Counted from the first letter of the stretch, positions 52,739 through 62,486 are shown. The stretch is 64,000 bases of DNA from CAYFZO01 sp965226235 (GCA_965226235.1 OZ245335.1:930001-994000), one strand, 5' to 3'. Made by a program: numbers and translations. Notes: generated by a model not told the origin, from the letters alone.

Positions 52739-53378
52739 CAGCCGGCAACCACCCCCGCGCAAGCGACTGGCCGTGTTGATTTCAGGTCGAGGCAGCAATC
52801 TGCAAGCCATTATCGACGCGGCCACCGCGGGACGTATCAACGCGGACATCACGCGGGTCATCAGCGACCGCACCAGCGCCGAGGGACTGAAAAAAGCCCG
52901 AACCGCGAGCATCCCCGTTTCAATTGCCGAAACCGACGCCGAGCTGCAGACCTTACTGAACGAGGTCGCGCCCGACGGCATCGCGCTCACGGGCTTCATG
53001 CACATCCTGGGCCCCGGGATCATCCGCCGCTTCGCAGGCAAGGTGTTGAATATCCATCCATCCTTGTTACCCAGGCACAAAGGCTTGCACACACACCGCC
53101 GCGTGCTGGAGGATGGCGACGAGTACCACGGCTGCAGCGTGCACTTCGCGACCGAGGTGTTGGACGCCGGCCCGGTGATCCTGCAGGCGCGCATCCGGGT
53201 AGGCAAGTCCGATTCTCCGGATACACTGGCGGCACGTGTGCTCCGGTACGAACACATCGTTTACCCCCGGGTGCTTGATTGGTACTGTAACGACCGCCTG
53301 CGGTTAAAAAACGGTCAATGCCTGCTCGATGGCCACGTGCTGAAAAAACCTGAAATCTGGGACCCAACGGAACATTGA
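52731..53378 (+). CDS. purN: phosphoribosylglycinamide formyltransferase
   Basis: 215-aa GAR transformylase, which uses 10-formyl-THF. The N-terminal substrate loop is VLISGRGSNLQAIIDAA. Catalytic residues are in GKVLNIHPSLLPRHKGLHTH, where the Asn and His are present, and the conserved Asp lies in GCSVHFATEVLDAGPVILQ. Start at ATG 52731, overlapping the purM stop by 8 bp. The stop overlaps the TTG start of the next gene (TTGA), so three genes are coupled. Confidence 0.95.
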   Translation: MTDSRQPPPRKRLAVLISGRGSNLQAIIDAATAGRINADITRVISDRTSAEGLKKARTASIPVSIAETDAELQTLLNEVAPDGIALTGFMHILGPGIIRRFAGKVLNIHPSLLPRHKGLHTHRRVLEDGDEYHGCSVHFATEVLDAGPVILQARIRVGKSDSPDTLAARVLRYEHIVYPRVLDWYCNDRLRLKNGQCLLDGHVLKKPEIWDPTEH

Positions 53379-54131
53379 AACGCTTTGCCCTCACCGGCTG
53401 CCTGCTACTCGGGCTTGCCGCCATACCTTGCACCACCCCGGCCGCGCCAGTAGAGGTTTCCCCTACGCTGGGACTCACCCCCCTGAAAGCCGTGTATCAC
53501 GTGAAAATCAGTGGCTTTGGCGGCGGCTTTGGCAGCGGCAAAGGCGAGCTGGAACTACGTGGCGACAGCGGCGGGCTTACCTACCGGATGACCCTGGCAC
53601 CGACGGGTCTGCTGGCGATATTCGCAGACACGGTGGAGATCACCGCCAGGATGCGCCTTGAAGGAGGACGCGTGGTTCCGGAGGAGTACATGAAAAGACA
53701 CCGGAAAAATAAAGACCAAGGATCGACGCTACGCGTTTGACCCGGGCCGCTCGTCGGTAGAAGTGCTGCAGGAAGGAAAAACCTGGTTCCTGGAAGCCTC
53801 CGATGGGACACTCGACGAAGCTTCCATGCAACTGCAACTGATCCTGGACGCGCAGCGGCACAACGGCCCCTGGCGATATACCGTAACGAGCAACGACAAG
53901 ATCAAGCACTACTCCCTGACCGAAACCGGCAACGAATCCATCGACAGCGCGTTCGGCAGAATCGAAACAATCAAGCTCCAACGAGTCAGGCTGCACGCCG
54001 GGGAACAAAGCGAAATCGATTACTACTACTGGCTCAGCCCCGCGCACCGCTACCTGCCCATCCGGGTCGAAAAGCTGGAAAACGGAAAAACGAAACGGGT
54101 GCTGACCGCCCGGGAGATCCGCTTCGATTGA
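53375..54131 (+). pseudogene. exported DUF3108 protein with one frameshift
   Basis: The first frame (TTG 53375 to 53740) gives a signal peptide (FALTGCLLLGLAAIPCTTPA) and the first half of a DUF3108 domain (LKAVYHVKISGFGGGFGSGK; TYRMTLAPTGLLAIFADTVE). It runs out of frame at the A-rich run CCGGAAAAATAAAGACC near 53699-53715. The second frame resumes as KTKDRRYAFDPG and continues through FLEASDGTLDEASMQLQLIL and DYYYWLSPAHRYLPIRVEKL to 54131. DUF3108 proteins are periplasmic and often follow purN in gammaproteobacteria. One missing or extra base explains it; error or true mutation cannot be told apart here. Confidence 0.82.
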
Positions 54132-54159
54132 GAGAAACAGGGACTCGCCCTGCGCGGCA

Positions 54160-55491
54160 TCAGTCGCCCGCGATCATCATCTCGCCGACCAGTATCGACC
54201 CGCAGCGGATACTCCCCCGCGCATCGACATCGTCTCCGACACCGACGATCCCCTGGAACATATCGCGCAGATTCGCGGCAATCGTCATTTCGGTAACGGG
54301 ATAGGCCACCACCCCGTCCTCAACCCAGAACCCGCTGGCCCCCTGCGAATAATCGCCGGTAACCGGGTTGGCTCCATGCCCCATCAACTCGGTGACGAAA
54401 AACCCTGTACGCATCTCCTCGACCAGGGATTGGAACGAATGCGTCTCGCCGGTAAACACCCAGTTATGCAGGCCGCCAGCGTTGGCGGTGGTTTTCATAC
54501 CCAGCCGTCGCGCCGAATAACTGTCCAGGATATAACTCTCCAGCACCCCGTCGCGAACAATGTCATGCTCGTAGGTGGCAACCCCCTCACCGTCGAACGC
54601 AGTGCTGCCAAGCGCGCCCGGCAGGTGGGGACGCTCGACTATATTGACAGCGTGGGGAAATAACCGCTTCCCCAATGAATCGGGTAGAAAAGAAACCTGG
54701 CGATACAGCGCGTCACCGCTGATTGCCCCGGCGAATTCCGACAGCAGCCCCCTGGCGATTGCCGCCTCGAACAAGACCGGCACCCTGCAGGTTTTCACCT
54801 TGCGCGCGCCAAGCCGCTCGACCGCGCGCTCGGCCGCGCGTCGGCCAATGTCGCCCGGTGCTTCCAGTTGCTCGGGATGGCGGTGCACGCTGTACCAGAA
54901 ATCACGTTGCATACCACCCTCTCCCTTGGCGATCGCGGCACCGCTGATGCCGTGGCGGGTGCCGGAATCCGTGTGCACGAAACCGTGGGTATTTGCGTAG
55001 CAATGCTCGCTACGCGTCGTGGAGACCGACACACCTTCGGTGTTGTCGATCTTATCCACGCCACGCATCGCGTCTTCGCATTCGAGCGCGATATCGATCG
55101 CCTGCCTGACATCAATTTCCCAGCCCCGATCCAGGTCAAGGTCCGGGAAACTGACCGCCATCAATTCGGCATCCGCCAACCCGGCATAGTCGTCCTCGGA
55201 GGTGTAACGCGCGATATTGCAGGCAGCTCCGACCGCTTCCGTAATCGCTGGTATCGAGAAATCCGAAGCGGCAGCGGAGCCTTTGCGCGTGCCGAAATAA
55301 ACCGTCACCCCGAACGAGCGCTCGTTACCGCTTTCAATCGTCTCGGTCTCACCCATGTGTACGCAGACTTCCAGGCTGCTGACGGCACCCGTGGTCGCTT
55401 CGGCGGTGGAGGCCCCCAGGCGCCTGGCTTCTTCAAGCGCGGTTTCCGCGACCGCAGATAAGGTGTCGCTGCAAACAAGGGGGGCGCTCAC
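54160..55491 (-). CDS. pmbA: metalloprotease PmbA/TldE
   Basis: 443-aa PmbA, the non-catalytic partner in the TldD/TldE protease that trims microcin-type peptides and degrades unfolded peptides. Typical segments are EVCVHMGETETIESGNERSF near the start, the YAGLADAELMA segment, VPVLFEAAIARGLLSEFAGA, the KTTANAGGLHNWVFTGETHS stretch, and the end GANPVTGDYSQGASGFWVED. Start is GTG at 55491, overlapping the tldD stop (GTGA), so the two subunits are translationally coupled. It lacks the HExxxH zinc motif, as expected. Confidence 0.93.
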   Translation of the reverse strand: MSAPLVCSDTLSAVAETALEEARRLGASTAEATTGAVSSLEVCVHMGETETIESGNERSFGVTVYFGTRKGSAAASDFSIPAITEAVGAACNIARYTSEDDYAGLADAELMAVSFPDLDLDRGWEIDVRQAIDIALECEDAMRGVDKIDNTEGVSVSTTRSEHCYANTHGFVHTDSGTRHGISGAAIAKGEGGMQRDFWYSVHRHPEQLEAPGDIGRRAAERAVERLGARKVKTCRVPVLFEAAIARGLLSEFAGAISGDALYRQVSFLPDSLGKRLFPHAVNIVERPHLPGALGSTAFDGEGVATYEHDIVRDGVLESYILDSYSARRLGMKTTANAGGLHNWVFTGETHSFQSLVEEMRTGFFVTELMGHGANPVTGDYSQGASGFWVEDGVVAYPVTEMTIAANLRDMFQGIVGVGDDVDARGSIRCGSILVGEMMIAGD

Positions 55492-56930
55492 GCCCCGGTA
55501 CCCCCGACGGTCAGACCATCGATGCGCAATGTCGGCTGACCGACCCCGACCGGCACCATCTGCCCTTGCTTGCCGCAAGTACCTATGCCATCGTCCAGGC
55601 GCAGATCGTTGCCGATCATCCCGACCCGCGTCAGCACTTCGGCGCCCTGCCCCACCAGCGTCGCGCCCTTCACCGGCGCCGTGACTTTACCTTTCTCGAT
55701 CAAGTACGCCTCCGAAGCGGAAAAAACGAACTGCCCCGAAGTAATATCGACTTGACCGCCGCCGAAATTCACCGCGTAAAAGCCCTTGTCCACCGAAGCA
55801 ATAATCTCTTGCGGATCATGTTCTCCTGCCAGCATGTAGGTGTTGGTCATGCGCGGCATCGGCAGGTGCATGTAGGATTCGCGCCGACCGTTGCCGGTTG
55901 CCTGCACCCCCATCAGACGCGCGTTCATCCTGTCCTGCATGAACCCCCGCAGGATCCCGTTTTGAATGAGCGTCGTGCGTTGCGTCGGGGTGCCTTCGTC
56001 ATCGACGTTCAGCGACCCACGCCGTTGTTCCAGGGTGCCGTCGTCGACCACCGTCACGCCCTCGCTTGCAACCCGATCGCCTACACGCCCGCTGAAAATC
56101 GATGTTCCCTTGCGCACGAAATCACCCTCCAGCCCATGGCCTACCGCTTCGTGAAGCAACACCCCCGGCCAGCCGGGACCCAGTACCACCGTCATGTTGC
56201 CTGCCGGCGCGGCCACTGCCTCCAGGTTCAGCAACGCCTGACGCACTGCTTCATCCACCAGCGACCCCGCAGTATCGCGGCGCACAAACACTTCGTAGCC
56301 ATACCGCCCGCCGGCACCCGCCGTACCCTGCTCACGGCGTCCGTTTTGCTCGACGATGACCCGCACGTTCAGCCTCACCAAGGGCCGCACGTCCGCGACC
56401 AGACCCCCGTCGGCAGCAGCGATGACCACCACTTCATGCTCGCCCGACAGCGACGCGATAACCTGCCGGACCCGCGGGTCCGCGCTACGAGCCAGCGCGT
56501 CTATCGAACGCAGCAGCTTGACCTTGTCGGCTTCTCCCATCCCGGCGATCGGGTCGCTCACCGCGTACAGACCATGCTGCAGTCCACGCCCGCAGACTTG
56601 TACCTGCTTGCTGCCGCCCGATCTCGCGATGCAACGTGCCGTTCGTCCGGCGTCGAACAACGCCGGCAACGTAATCTCGTCAGAGTAGGCAAATCCCGAC
56701 TTGTCGCCACTGACCGCGCGCACACCGATTCCTTGATCCACACCGAAGCCGGCATCCTTCAGCAAGCCGTCTTCCATGGTCCAGGACTCGTGACGGCTGT
56801 GCTGCAAATAAACGTCGGCATAGTCGATGCCGGCACCGAGCATCTGCGACAGCGCTTCGTTCAAGTGCCCTTCATCAAGACCGAACGGACTCAGCAGTTT
56901 TTCTCGGGCAATAGTCAGTGCTTTTCCCAT
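55488..56930 (-). CDS. tldD: metalloprotease TldD
   Basis: 480-aa TldD, the zinc subunit of the TldD/PmbA protease. The metal motif is VLLHEAVGHGLEGDFVRKGT with HExxxH near residue 262. Other family features are the start LSQMLGAGIDYADVYLQHSR, GVDQGIGVRAVSGDKSGFAY, and GGGQVDITSGQFVFSASEAY near the C-terminus. It is directly followed by pmbA. The nitrilase-type gene upstream on the same strand is a common neighbour in gammaproteobacteria. Confidence 0.95.
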   Translation of the reverse strand: MGKALTIAREKLLSPFGLDEGHLNEALSQMLGAGIDYADVYLQHSRHESWTMEDGLLKDAGFGVDQGIGVRAVSGDKSGFAYSDEITLPALFDAGRTARCIARSGGSKQVQVCGRGLQHGLYAVSDPIAGMGEADKVKLLRSIDALARSADPRVRQVIASLSGEHEVVVIAAADGGLVADVRPLVRLNVRVIVEQNGRREQGTAGAGGRYGYEVFVRRDTAGSLVDEAVRQALLNLEAVAAPAGNMTVVLGPGWPGVLLHEAVGHGLEGDFVRKGTSIFSGRVGDRVASEGVTVVDDGTLEQRRGSLNVDDEGTPTQRTTLIQNGILRGFMQDRMNARLMGVQATGNGRRESYMHLPMPRMTNTYMLAGEHDPQEIIASVDKGFYAVNFGGGQVDITSGQFVFSASEAYLIEKGKVTAPVKGATLVGQGAEVLTRVGMIGNDLRLDDGIGTCGKQGQMVPVGVGQPTLRIDGLTVGGTGA

Positions 56931-56988
56931 CGTTCCTCCAGCAGAATTTACTACCTATAGCCTAGCATGCGCGACCCGGTCTCATCCG

Positions 56989-57020
56989 CGATCGACCGAG
57001 CGATCGACCGAGCGATCGAC
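56989..57020. repeat. 12-bp tandem repeat between nit and tldD
   Basis: CGATCGACCGAG is repeated exactly twice (56989-57000, 57001-57012), with a partial third copy to 57020. It lies just beyond the nitrilase gene 3' end. Confidence 0.85.
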
Positions 57021-57058
57021 CCAACCGGCGCACGCAATCTGCGCCCACTGAAACTCCG

Positions 57059-57907
57059 TCAGCCTGACTCGGTCCTGGTGACACCAATACGGCGATGCGA
57101 GATGCTGGGGAACTCCCGGCGCAGGCGCCGCTGAAGAGACCGATCCAGCGGAGCGGAGGCAACGCCCGTATCGCGACCGAGCTCGGCAAGCACCCTCCCC
57201 CAAGGGTTGACCACCATGCTATGCCCCCAGCTCGCACGCTTGTTCACGTGGCGGCCGGTTTGATTTGCACCGATGACAAACATCAGGTTTTCGACCGCGC
57301 GTGCGCGCAACAAGATCGACCAGTGCACCCGCCCGGTCGCCTCGGTAAACGCAGACGGCAGCACGACCAGCTCGGCGCCACGATCGAGCAGGGAACGAAA
57401 TAATTCGGGAAAGCGCAGGTCGTAGCACACCGCGAGACCACAGCGTCCAAAGGGTGTATCGGCAACGGTCACTGCCTCGCCCGACATGAACACCGAAGAT
57501 TCCGAATAGTCTTCGGCGGTATCGCGCAGGTGCACGTCAAACAGGTGCAGCTTGCGATACAGTGCCACGCGCCTGCCGTGCGGGTCGTACAAGGGGCAGG
57601 CCGCGTATACCCTGTCGGGATCGGATGAACGCAGCGGGAAGGTGCCCCCGACCAGCCACACCCGATTGGCCTGCGACTGCGTTGCCAGGAAATCCTGGAT
57701 CACCCCGGCCTGATCCTCCTCGCAGATCGTGCGCTGCTCACCCAGGGTGCGCCCGATGAACGCAAACACTTCCGGCAGCACCACCAGGTTGGCACCCTCG
57801 CCGGCGGCTCGTTCGATCAATTCGCCGGCACGCGCCAGGTTCGCGGCCACATCGTCGCCGCTATTCATCTGCACCGCTGCAACCTTGACTTCGAGCTCAA
57901 ATGACAT
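57059..57907 (-). CDS. carbon-nitrogen hydrolase (Nit1/YbeM-type amidase)
   Basis: 282-aa nitrilase-superfamily enzyme. The catalytic triad is visible: Glu in LVVLPEVFAFIG, Lys in LYRKLHLFDVHL and Cys in GLAVCYDLRFPELFRSL. The motif around ENLMFVIGANQTGRH and the SMVVNPWGRVLAELG end resemble Nit1-type deaminated glutathione amidases, which repair a transaminase by-product. It sits just upstream of tldD. Exact substrate not proven by sequence. Confidence 0.88.
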   Translation of the reverse strand: MSFELEVKVAAVQMNSGDDVAANLARAGELIERAAGEGANLVVLPEVFAFIGRTLGEQRTICEEDQAGVIQDFLATQSQANRVWLVGGTFPLRSSDPDRVYAACPLYDPHGRRVALYRKLHLFDVHLRDTAEDYSESSVFMSGEAVTVADTPFGRCGLAVCYDLRFPELFRSLLDRGAELVVLPSAFTEATGRVHWSILLRARAVENLMFVIGANQTGRHVNKRASWGHSMVVNPWGRVLAELGRDTGVASAPLDRSLQRRLRREFPSISHRRIGVTRTESG

Positions 57908-58055
57908 GGTTCTCTATCTGCTCCATCACTTTATATAATACGTCCTGATACATCTCGCCCGGTGGCGCAAAGCGGTGGGAAAACCACAAGGCGCACACCG
58001 GAGGCAGCAACCGTATCGAATGGACATTGTAAGGCCCATTGTATGGGCAACCTGT

Positions 58056-59744
58056 ATGAGCAACGATCGGAAATTCAGAAAATACTCGGCACCCATGGTC
58101 GACGGCACCACGCGCGCGCCGAGCCGCGCTATGCTGCGCGCCGTAGGTTTTAACGATGCCGACTTCAAAAAACCGCAGATCGGCATCGCCTCGACCTGGA
58201 GTGAAGTCACCCCCTGCAACATGCACATCGACAAGCTCGCGCGGCACGCGGCACGCGGCGCCGAAGCCGCGGGCGCCAAACCGGTGACCTTCAACACCAT
58301 CACCGTCTCGGACGGAATCTCGATGGGCACCGAGGGTATGAAATACTCGCTGGTCTCGCGCGAGATTATCGCCGATTCGGTCGAAGCGGTAGCCGCCTGC
58401 GAAGGGTTCGATGGCATCGTCGCCATCGGCGGTTGCGACAAGAACATGCCAGGCTGCATGATCGCTATCGCGCGGCTCGATCGCCCTGCGGTATTCGTTT
58501 ATGGCGGCACCATCCTTCCCGGTAGCTACCGGCGCCGCAAGATCGACATCGTATCGGTATTCGAGGCGGTTGGAGAGGTAGCGCAACGCAGGATCGACAA
58601 AAAACAACTGCACGCAATCGAATCCCGCGCGATCCCCGGCCCCGGATCCTGCGGCGGCATGTACACGGCGAATACCATGGCCTCCGCGATCGAAGCGATG
58701 GGCATGAGCCTGCCTGGCAGTTCCGCGCAGAACGCAGTATCCCGCGCAAAGGCAAACGACTGCGTCGCGGCGGGTCGAGCCGTGATGCAACTGATCGAAA
58801 GGAATCTTCTCCCGAGCGACATCATGACCCGGAAATCCTTCGAAAACGCGATCACGGTAATTACCGCGCTCGGCGGCTCGACCAACGCGGTGTTGCACCT
58901 GCTGGCGATGGCGCACGCCTGCGGCGTAAAGCTTGGCTTGGACGACTTCAGCCGGATCGGCCAGCACGTGCCGGTCGTCGCCGACCTGAAGCCAAGCGGA
59001 CGCTACATGATGTCGGAACTGGTCGAAATCGGCGGCATCCAACCGTTGATGAAAACCTTGCTCGAGGCCGGGTTGCTGCACGGGGACTGCCTCACCGTAA
59101 CCGGCAGGACGCTCGCTGAAAACCTGGAGAAAGTAAAAAACTATCCCCGCAAACAAACCATCATCCGCTCGCTCGATAACCCCATCAAGGCCGAGGGACA
59201 CCTGATCGTGCTCTACGGCAATCTTGCGCCGCAGGGTGCCGTGGCAAAAATCACCGGCAAGGAAGGCTCCCGCTTCAGCGGCAAGGCGCGCGTGTTCGAC
59301 ACCGAGGAGGACGCGCTGAAAAGCATCCTCGACGGGACCGTCAAAAAAGGTGAAGTGATCGTCATTCGGTACGAAGGCCCCAAAGGCGGACCAGGAATGC
59401 GCGAGATGCTCGCGCCCACTTCGGCGGTGATGGGGAAAGGGCTGGGCAAGGATGTCGCGCTGATTACCGATGGGCGTTTCTCCGGCGGCAGCCACGGCTT
59501 TGTCGTCGGCCATATCACACCCGAGGCGATAACCGGGGGCACGCTGGCGATCGTGCGTGATGGCGACCCGATTACGATCGACGCGGAAGCGTGCAAGCTC
59601 AACCTGGACCTCCCCGAGGGTGAAATCGAACGTCGCCTGAAGAAATGGAAACGCCCGCCGCCCCGATACCGGCGTGGCGTGCTCGCAAAGTACGCACGGC
59701 AGGTCGCTTCGGCTTCCAAAGGCGCCGTCACCGATCGGCGTTGA
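58056..59744 (+). CDS. ilvD: dihydroxy-acid dehydratase
   Basis: 562-aa IlvD, an Fe-S dehydratase in valine, leucine and isoleucine synthesis. Cluster ligands are in GIASTWSEVTPCNMHIDKLA, GIVAIGGCDKNMPGCMIAIA and GPGSCGGMYTANTMASAIEA. GGSTNAVLHLLAMAHA and the C-terminal GLGKDVALITDGRFSGGSHG with the catalytic Ser are intact. Start is ATG 58056 (MSNDRKFRKYSA), because the frame upstream has no similarity. A TATAAT at 57934-57939 on this strand may serve as -10, but no good -35 was seen. The gene lies alone between nit and the C1 cluster. Confidence 0.95.
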   Translation: MSNDRKFRKYSAPMVDGTTRAPSRAMLRAVGFNDADFKKPQIGIASTWSEVTPCNMHIDKLARHAARGAEAAGAKPVTFNTITVSDGISMGTEGMKYSLVSREIIADSVEAVAACEGFDGIVAIGGCDKNMPGCMIAIARLDRPAVFVYGGTILPGSYRRRKIDIVSVFEAVGEVAQRRIDKKQLHAIESRAIPGPGSCGGMYTANTMASAIEAMGMSLPGSSAQNAVSRAKANDCVAAGRAVMQLIERNLLPSDIMTRKSFENAITVITALGGSTNAVLHLLAMAHACGVKLGLDDFSRIGQHVPVVADLKPSGRYMMSELVEIGGIQPLMKTLLEAGLLHGDCLTVTGRTLAENLEKVKNYPRKQTIIRSLDNPIKAEGHLIVLYGNLAPQGAVAKITGKEGSRFSGKARVFDTEEDALKSILDGTVKKGEVIVIRYEGPKGGPGMREMLAPTSAVMGKGLGKDVALITDGRFSGGSHGFVVGHITPEAITGGTLAIVRDGDPITIDAEACKLNLDLPEGEIERRLKKWKRPPPRYRRGVLAKYARQVASASKGAVTDRR

Positions 59745-59749
59745 TCCGC

Positions 59750-59775
59750 AAGGGCAACGCATGCCTCGCCCCTAC
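59750..59775. repeat. GGCGACGCATGCGTCGCC palindromic repeat, copy 4 (diverged)
   Basis: AAGGGCAACGCATGCCTCGCCCCTAC, with a few mismatches, between ilvD and the C1 operon. Not beside an IS. Confidence 0.65.
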
Positions 59776-59916
59776 ACGTGCATTCGCGCCGACGGTGTTA
59801 CCGGCAGGATGTTTTGTCCGACCGGATTTGCCCTGCTCTTCTGGGTTGGGTTAGCATAAGCCCCCTGTTTTCAATACACAGGTTATCCAACCCACACAAC
59901 CCCGGAGGGACGTTTC

Positions 59917-60549
59917 ATGCCACTGACTCCCCAAGAACTCGAAAAGTTGATGGAGAAAAAAAACGGGATGCGGCGCCAGGCGTACGACGCCCGCGCAGCA
60001 CAGGAGAACAAGGACGAGATCAGCGCGATAACCTGTGAAAAGTTTATCTCCCTGCCGGAATACCGCACAGCAAAGGTCGCCATGTGGTATATCGACTGCC
60101 GCTCGGAAACCCGCACCACCGCTTCCCTGAAAAAAGAGCTCGACAAAGCCGGGAAAGCCATCGTCATCCCTTACTGCACCATGGATGAAAACGGCGATAA
60201 CAAGCTGGGCTTATGGCGACTGGGCAGCTTTGACGAACTCGTCGTCGGCAAATGGGAAATTCTCGAGCCCCCCCGCGAACTGTGGGGCAACCCCGACAAG
60301 GAAGTCATCCCTCAAGACCTCGACATCGTGATGGTACCGGGGGTTGGTTTTGACAGAAACGGAGGGCGCATGGGCAACGGACAAGGCTACTACGACCGCC
60401 TGCTGGAAAAAGTCCGTGACGATTGTCCGCTGATCGCGCTTTGCTACGAGTCACAGTTGTTTGACCAGATCCTGGTCGCGCCGCACGATATCTTCATGGA
60501 CAAGGTAATTACCGAAAAAGAAATCTACTCCGGCAAAGGAAGAAAATAG
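59917..60549 (+). CDS. 5-formyltetrahydrofolate cyclo-ligase family protein
   Basis: 210-aa MTHFS-family enzyme, which converts 5-formyl-THF to 5,10-methenyl-THF with ATP. Features are KNGMRRQAYDAR near the N-terminus (Lys and Arg for nucleotide binding), VAMWYIDCRSETRTT, and the ATP-binding signature NGGRMGNGQGYYDRLLEKV near residue 150. The first gene of the C1 operon; its stop overlaps the next start by 1 bp. Being next to Ftr, it may act on formyl groups passing between the folate and methanopterin pathways. The name rests on family match; the exact substrate is inferred. Confidence 0.85.
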   Translation: MPLTPQELEKLMEKKNGMRRQAYDARAAQENKDEISAITCEKFISLPEYRTAKVAMWYIDCRSETRTTASLKKELDKAGKAIVIPYCTMDENGDNKLGLWRLGSFDELVVGKWEILEPPRELWGNPDKEVIPQDLDIVMVPGVGFDRNGGRMGNGQGYYDRLLEKVRDDCPLIALCYESQLFDQILVAPHDIFMDKVITEKEIYSGKGRK

Positions 60550-61478
60550 TGCGCGCGGTCATCGATGACACCTACGCGGAAGCGTTCAGAAGCATTCACG
60601 TCGAATTTCTGATCACGGCGAGGGACCGCAAGTGGCTGGACCACGCGATCAACGCCTGCACCGGTAATGCTTCGAGTTCGATTCTGTGCGACTGCGAAGC
60701 GGGAATAGATCGCTACGTCGGCCCTGGCTGCGACGAGAGTTTCAAAACGCCCGACGGGCGCCCTGGCGCGATCGTGCAGATGCACGTCCCGCGTTTCTGG
60801 AAAGACCGCGTCCGGAAGCTCGAACACGCGGCGCTGGTGCGCATCAGCCAGAATGTGCTGACTTGCCCGACCGCCGCGTGCTTCAACCTGATCGACTCCG
60901 ACGATTATTTCCAGATGGGGCGTAAAGTCGCCTATTTCGGCAACAAGCACCAGAAACGCATCGAGCGCTACGGACGCAAAATGTGGTGGATCCCGATCCT
61001 CGGCGGCGAATTCATACTCGATCGCAGGCTGGGCTACGCGGACGGTCTGATGGGCGGCAACCTGTGGTATTTCGGCAAAGACACGGACGCGGCCCTGGCC
61101 GCTGCGGAAAAGGGTACGGCGGCGATCCTGCCGGTCGAAGGTGTCATCACGACGTTCCCCGGCGGCATCGCCTCCAGCGGCTCCAAAGCGGGCAGCGACT
61201 ACTCTTTCACCATCGCCAGCACCTATGAAAAGTTCTGCCCGTTGCTGCAGGACAAACCCGGGATCGAGAGCGGCTTGCCCGAAGGCGTTGGCTCGGTCAT
61301 GGAAATTATCATGAACGGACGCGACATGCCCTGCATCATCAAAGCGACCCAGGCGGCGATCGCCGCGTCACGGGACACCGACGGGCTGATCATGATCTCG
61401 GCGGGAAATTACGGTGGCCGCCTCGGCAAGAATTTCATCTACCTTCACCCGGACAAACAGCCGTCGCCCGCCGCCTGA
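60549..61478 (+). CDS. formylmethanofuran:H4MPT formyltransferase (Ftr/FhcD)
   Basis: 309-aa formyltransferase of the tetrahydromethanopterin pathway, the D subunit of the bacterial Fhc complex (Ftr in archaea). Family features are VIDDTYAEAFRSIHVEFLIT at the N-terminus, ASSSILCDCEAGIDRYVGP, VLTCPTAACFNLIDSDDYFQ, IPILGGEFILDRRLGYADGL and the ITTFPGGIASSGSKAGSDYS loop. Length is standard. The start is GTG at 60549, overlapping the stop of the upstream gene. The other Fhc subunits (A, B, C) are not in this window. Its place between MTHFS and folD links the two C1 carriers. Confidence 0.9.
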   Translation: MRAVIDDTYAEAFRSIHVEFLITARDRKWLDHAINACTGNASSSILCDCEAGIDRYVGPGCDESFKTPDGRPGAIVQMHVPRFWKDRVRKLEHAALVRISQNVLTCPTAACFNLIDSDDYFQMGRKVAYFGNKHQKRIERYGRKMWWIPILGGEFILDRRLGYADGLMGGNLWYFGKDTDAALAAAEKGTAAILPVEGVITTFPGGIASSGSKAGSDYSFTIASTYEKFCPLLQDKPGIESGLPEGVGSVMEIIMNGRDMPCIIKATQAAIAASRDTDGLIMISAGNYGGRLGKNFIYLHPDKQPSPAA

Positions 61479-61494
61479 GCGCCCGTAGACATTG

Positions 61495-62364
61495 ATGCCT
61501 GCTCTCGTATCCCAAGGTGCGAAAATTCTGGATGGCAACCCGGTCGCCGACGCGATACAGGCAGGCGTAGCCAAGCAACTGCAGCAAGCCGGCAGCCCGA
61601 AAATCACCCTGGCGACGGTGCTGGTCGGAGACAGCAGGCCCAGCAGACTGTACGTCAACCTGAAGCTCAAACGAGCCACCGCCGCCGGGCTGACCCCCCA
61701 ACTGATCGAACTACCTGCCGAAACGTCCCAGGCCGAACTCGAACGATGTCTTGCGGCTTTGGGTGAAGACGATGCAGTGCACGGCATCCTGTTGCAGTTG
61801 CCTTTGCCGCCGGGGCTCGACGAGCGCGCGGCCATCGAAATCATACCGGCGGAAAAAGACGTGGATGGGCTGACCTACACCAATATGGGTGCCTTGCTGT
61901 GTGGTAGCCCGAAGCTGATCCCCTGCACCCCGCTGGGGGTGATGCGCATGCTCGAGCACTACGCGATTGCGACGTCCGGGCAGCGCGCCGTCATCGTCGG
62001 AAGATCCTCTCTGGTCGGGTTGCCGCAGTTGTTGCTGCTCACGACAAAAGGCACCGACGCGACCTCCACGCTATGTCACTCCCGCACCCCGGACCTGGCT
62101 GCAACCTGCCGCGGCGCCGACATACTCATCGCGGCCACCGGCAGCCCTGGGTTGATCGGTGCCGGACACGTCAAACCGGGTGCCACGGTAATCGACGTGG
62201 GGGTCACCTACACTGCAGAAGGCATACGCGGCGATGTCGCCTTCGAAGAAGTGTCGGCGGTCGCAGCCTCGATCACCCCGATGCCTGGCGGTACCGGTCC
62301 GGTGACCGTCGCCTGCCTGATCGAAAATACACTGACCGCGGCCCGGATACAGCAAGCACTTTGA
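61495..62364 (+). CDS. folD: methylene-THF dehydrogenase/methenyl-THF cyclohydrolase
   Basis: 289-aa FolD. It interconverts 5,10-methylene- and 10-formyl-THF. Active-site motifs are SRLYVNLKLKRATAAG (Tyr and the cyclohydrolase Lys, YxxxK), GILLQLPLPPGLDERAAIEI, EKDVDGLTYTNMGALL with the conserved Asp, PCTPLGVMRML, and the NADP-binding GRSSLVGLPQLLLL. The last segment PMPGGTGPVTVACLIENTL is standard. ATG 61495 is preferred to the preceding TTG. It replaces the unrelated MtdA found in alphaproteobacterial serine-cycle operons. Confidence 0.92.
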   Translation: MPALVSQGAKILDGNPVADAIQAGVAKQLQQAGSPKITLATVLVGDSRPSRLYVNLKLKRATAAGLTPQLIELPAETSQAELERCLAALGEDDAVHGILLQLPLPPGLDERAAIEIIPAEKDVDGLTYTNMGALLCGSPKLIPCTPLGVMRMLEHYAIATSGQRAVIVGRSSLVGLPQLLLLTTKGTDATSTLCHSRTPDLAATCRGADILIAATGSPGLIGAGHVKPGATVIDVGVTYTAEGIRGDVAFEEVSAVAASITPMPGGTGPVTVACLIENTLTAARIQQAL

Positions 62365-62486
62365 ACTGTACTTTCTCGTAAGCCTTGAGCGAACACCGTC
62401 GCTTGCGGCATAATCACCGTTTCCACTCGGCGTTGTCGGTGGAAGCACGTTTCAAACTGAACCAGACATTACTCAAGGAAATAATC

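Noticed and set aside
55566..56960. 464-aa plus-strand frame
   Set aside because: Antisense to tldD; histidine- and arginine-rich composition typical of a shadow frame.
57897..59762. 621-aa minus-strand frame
   Set aside because: Entirely antisense to ilvD; it arises from high GC and codon bias and has no family features.
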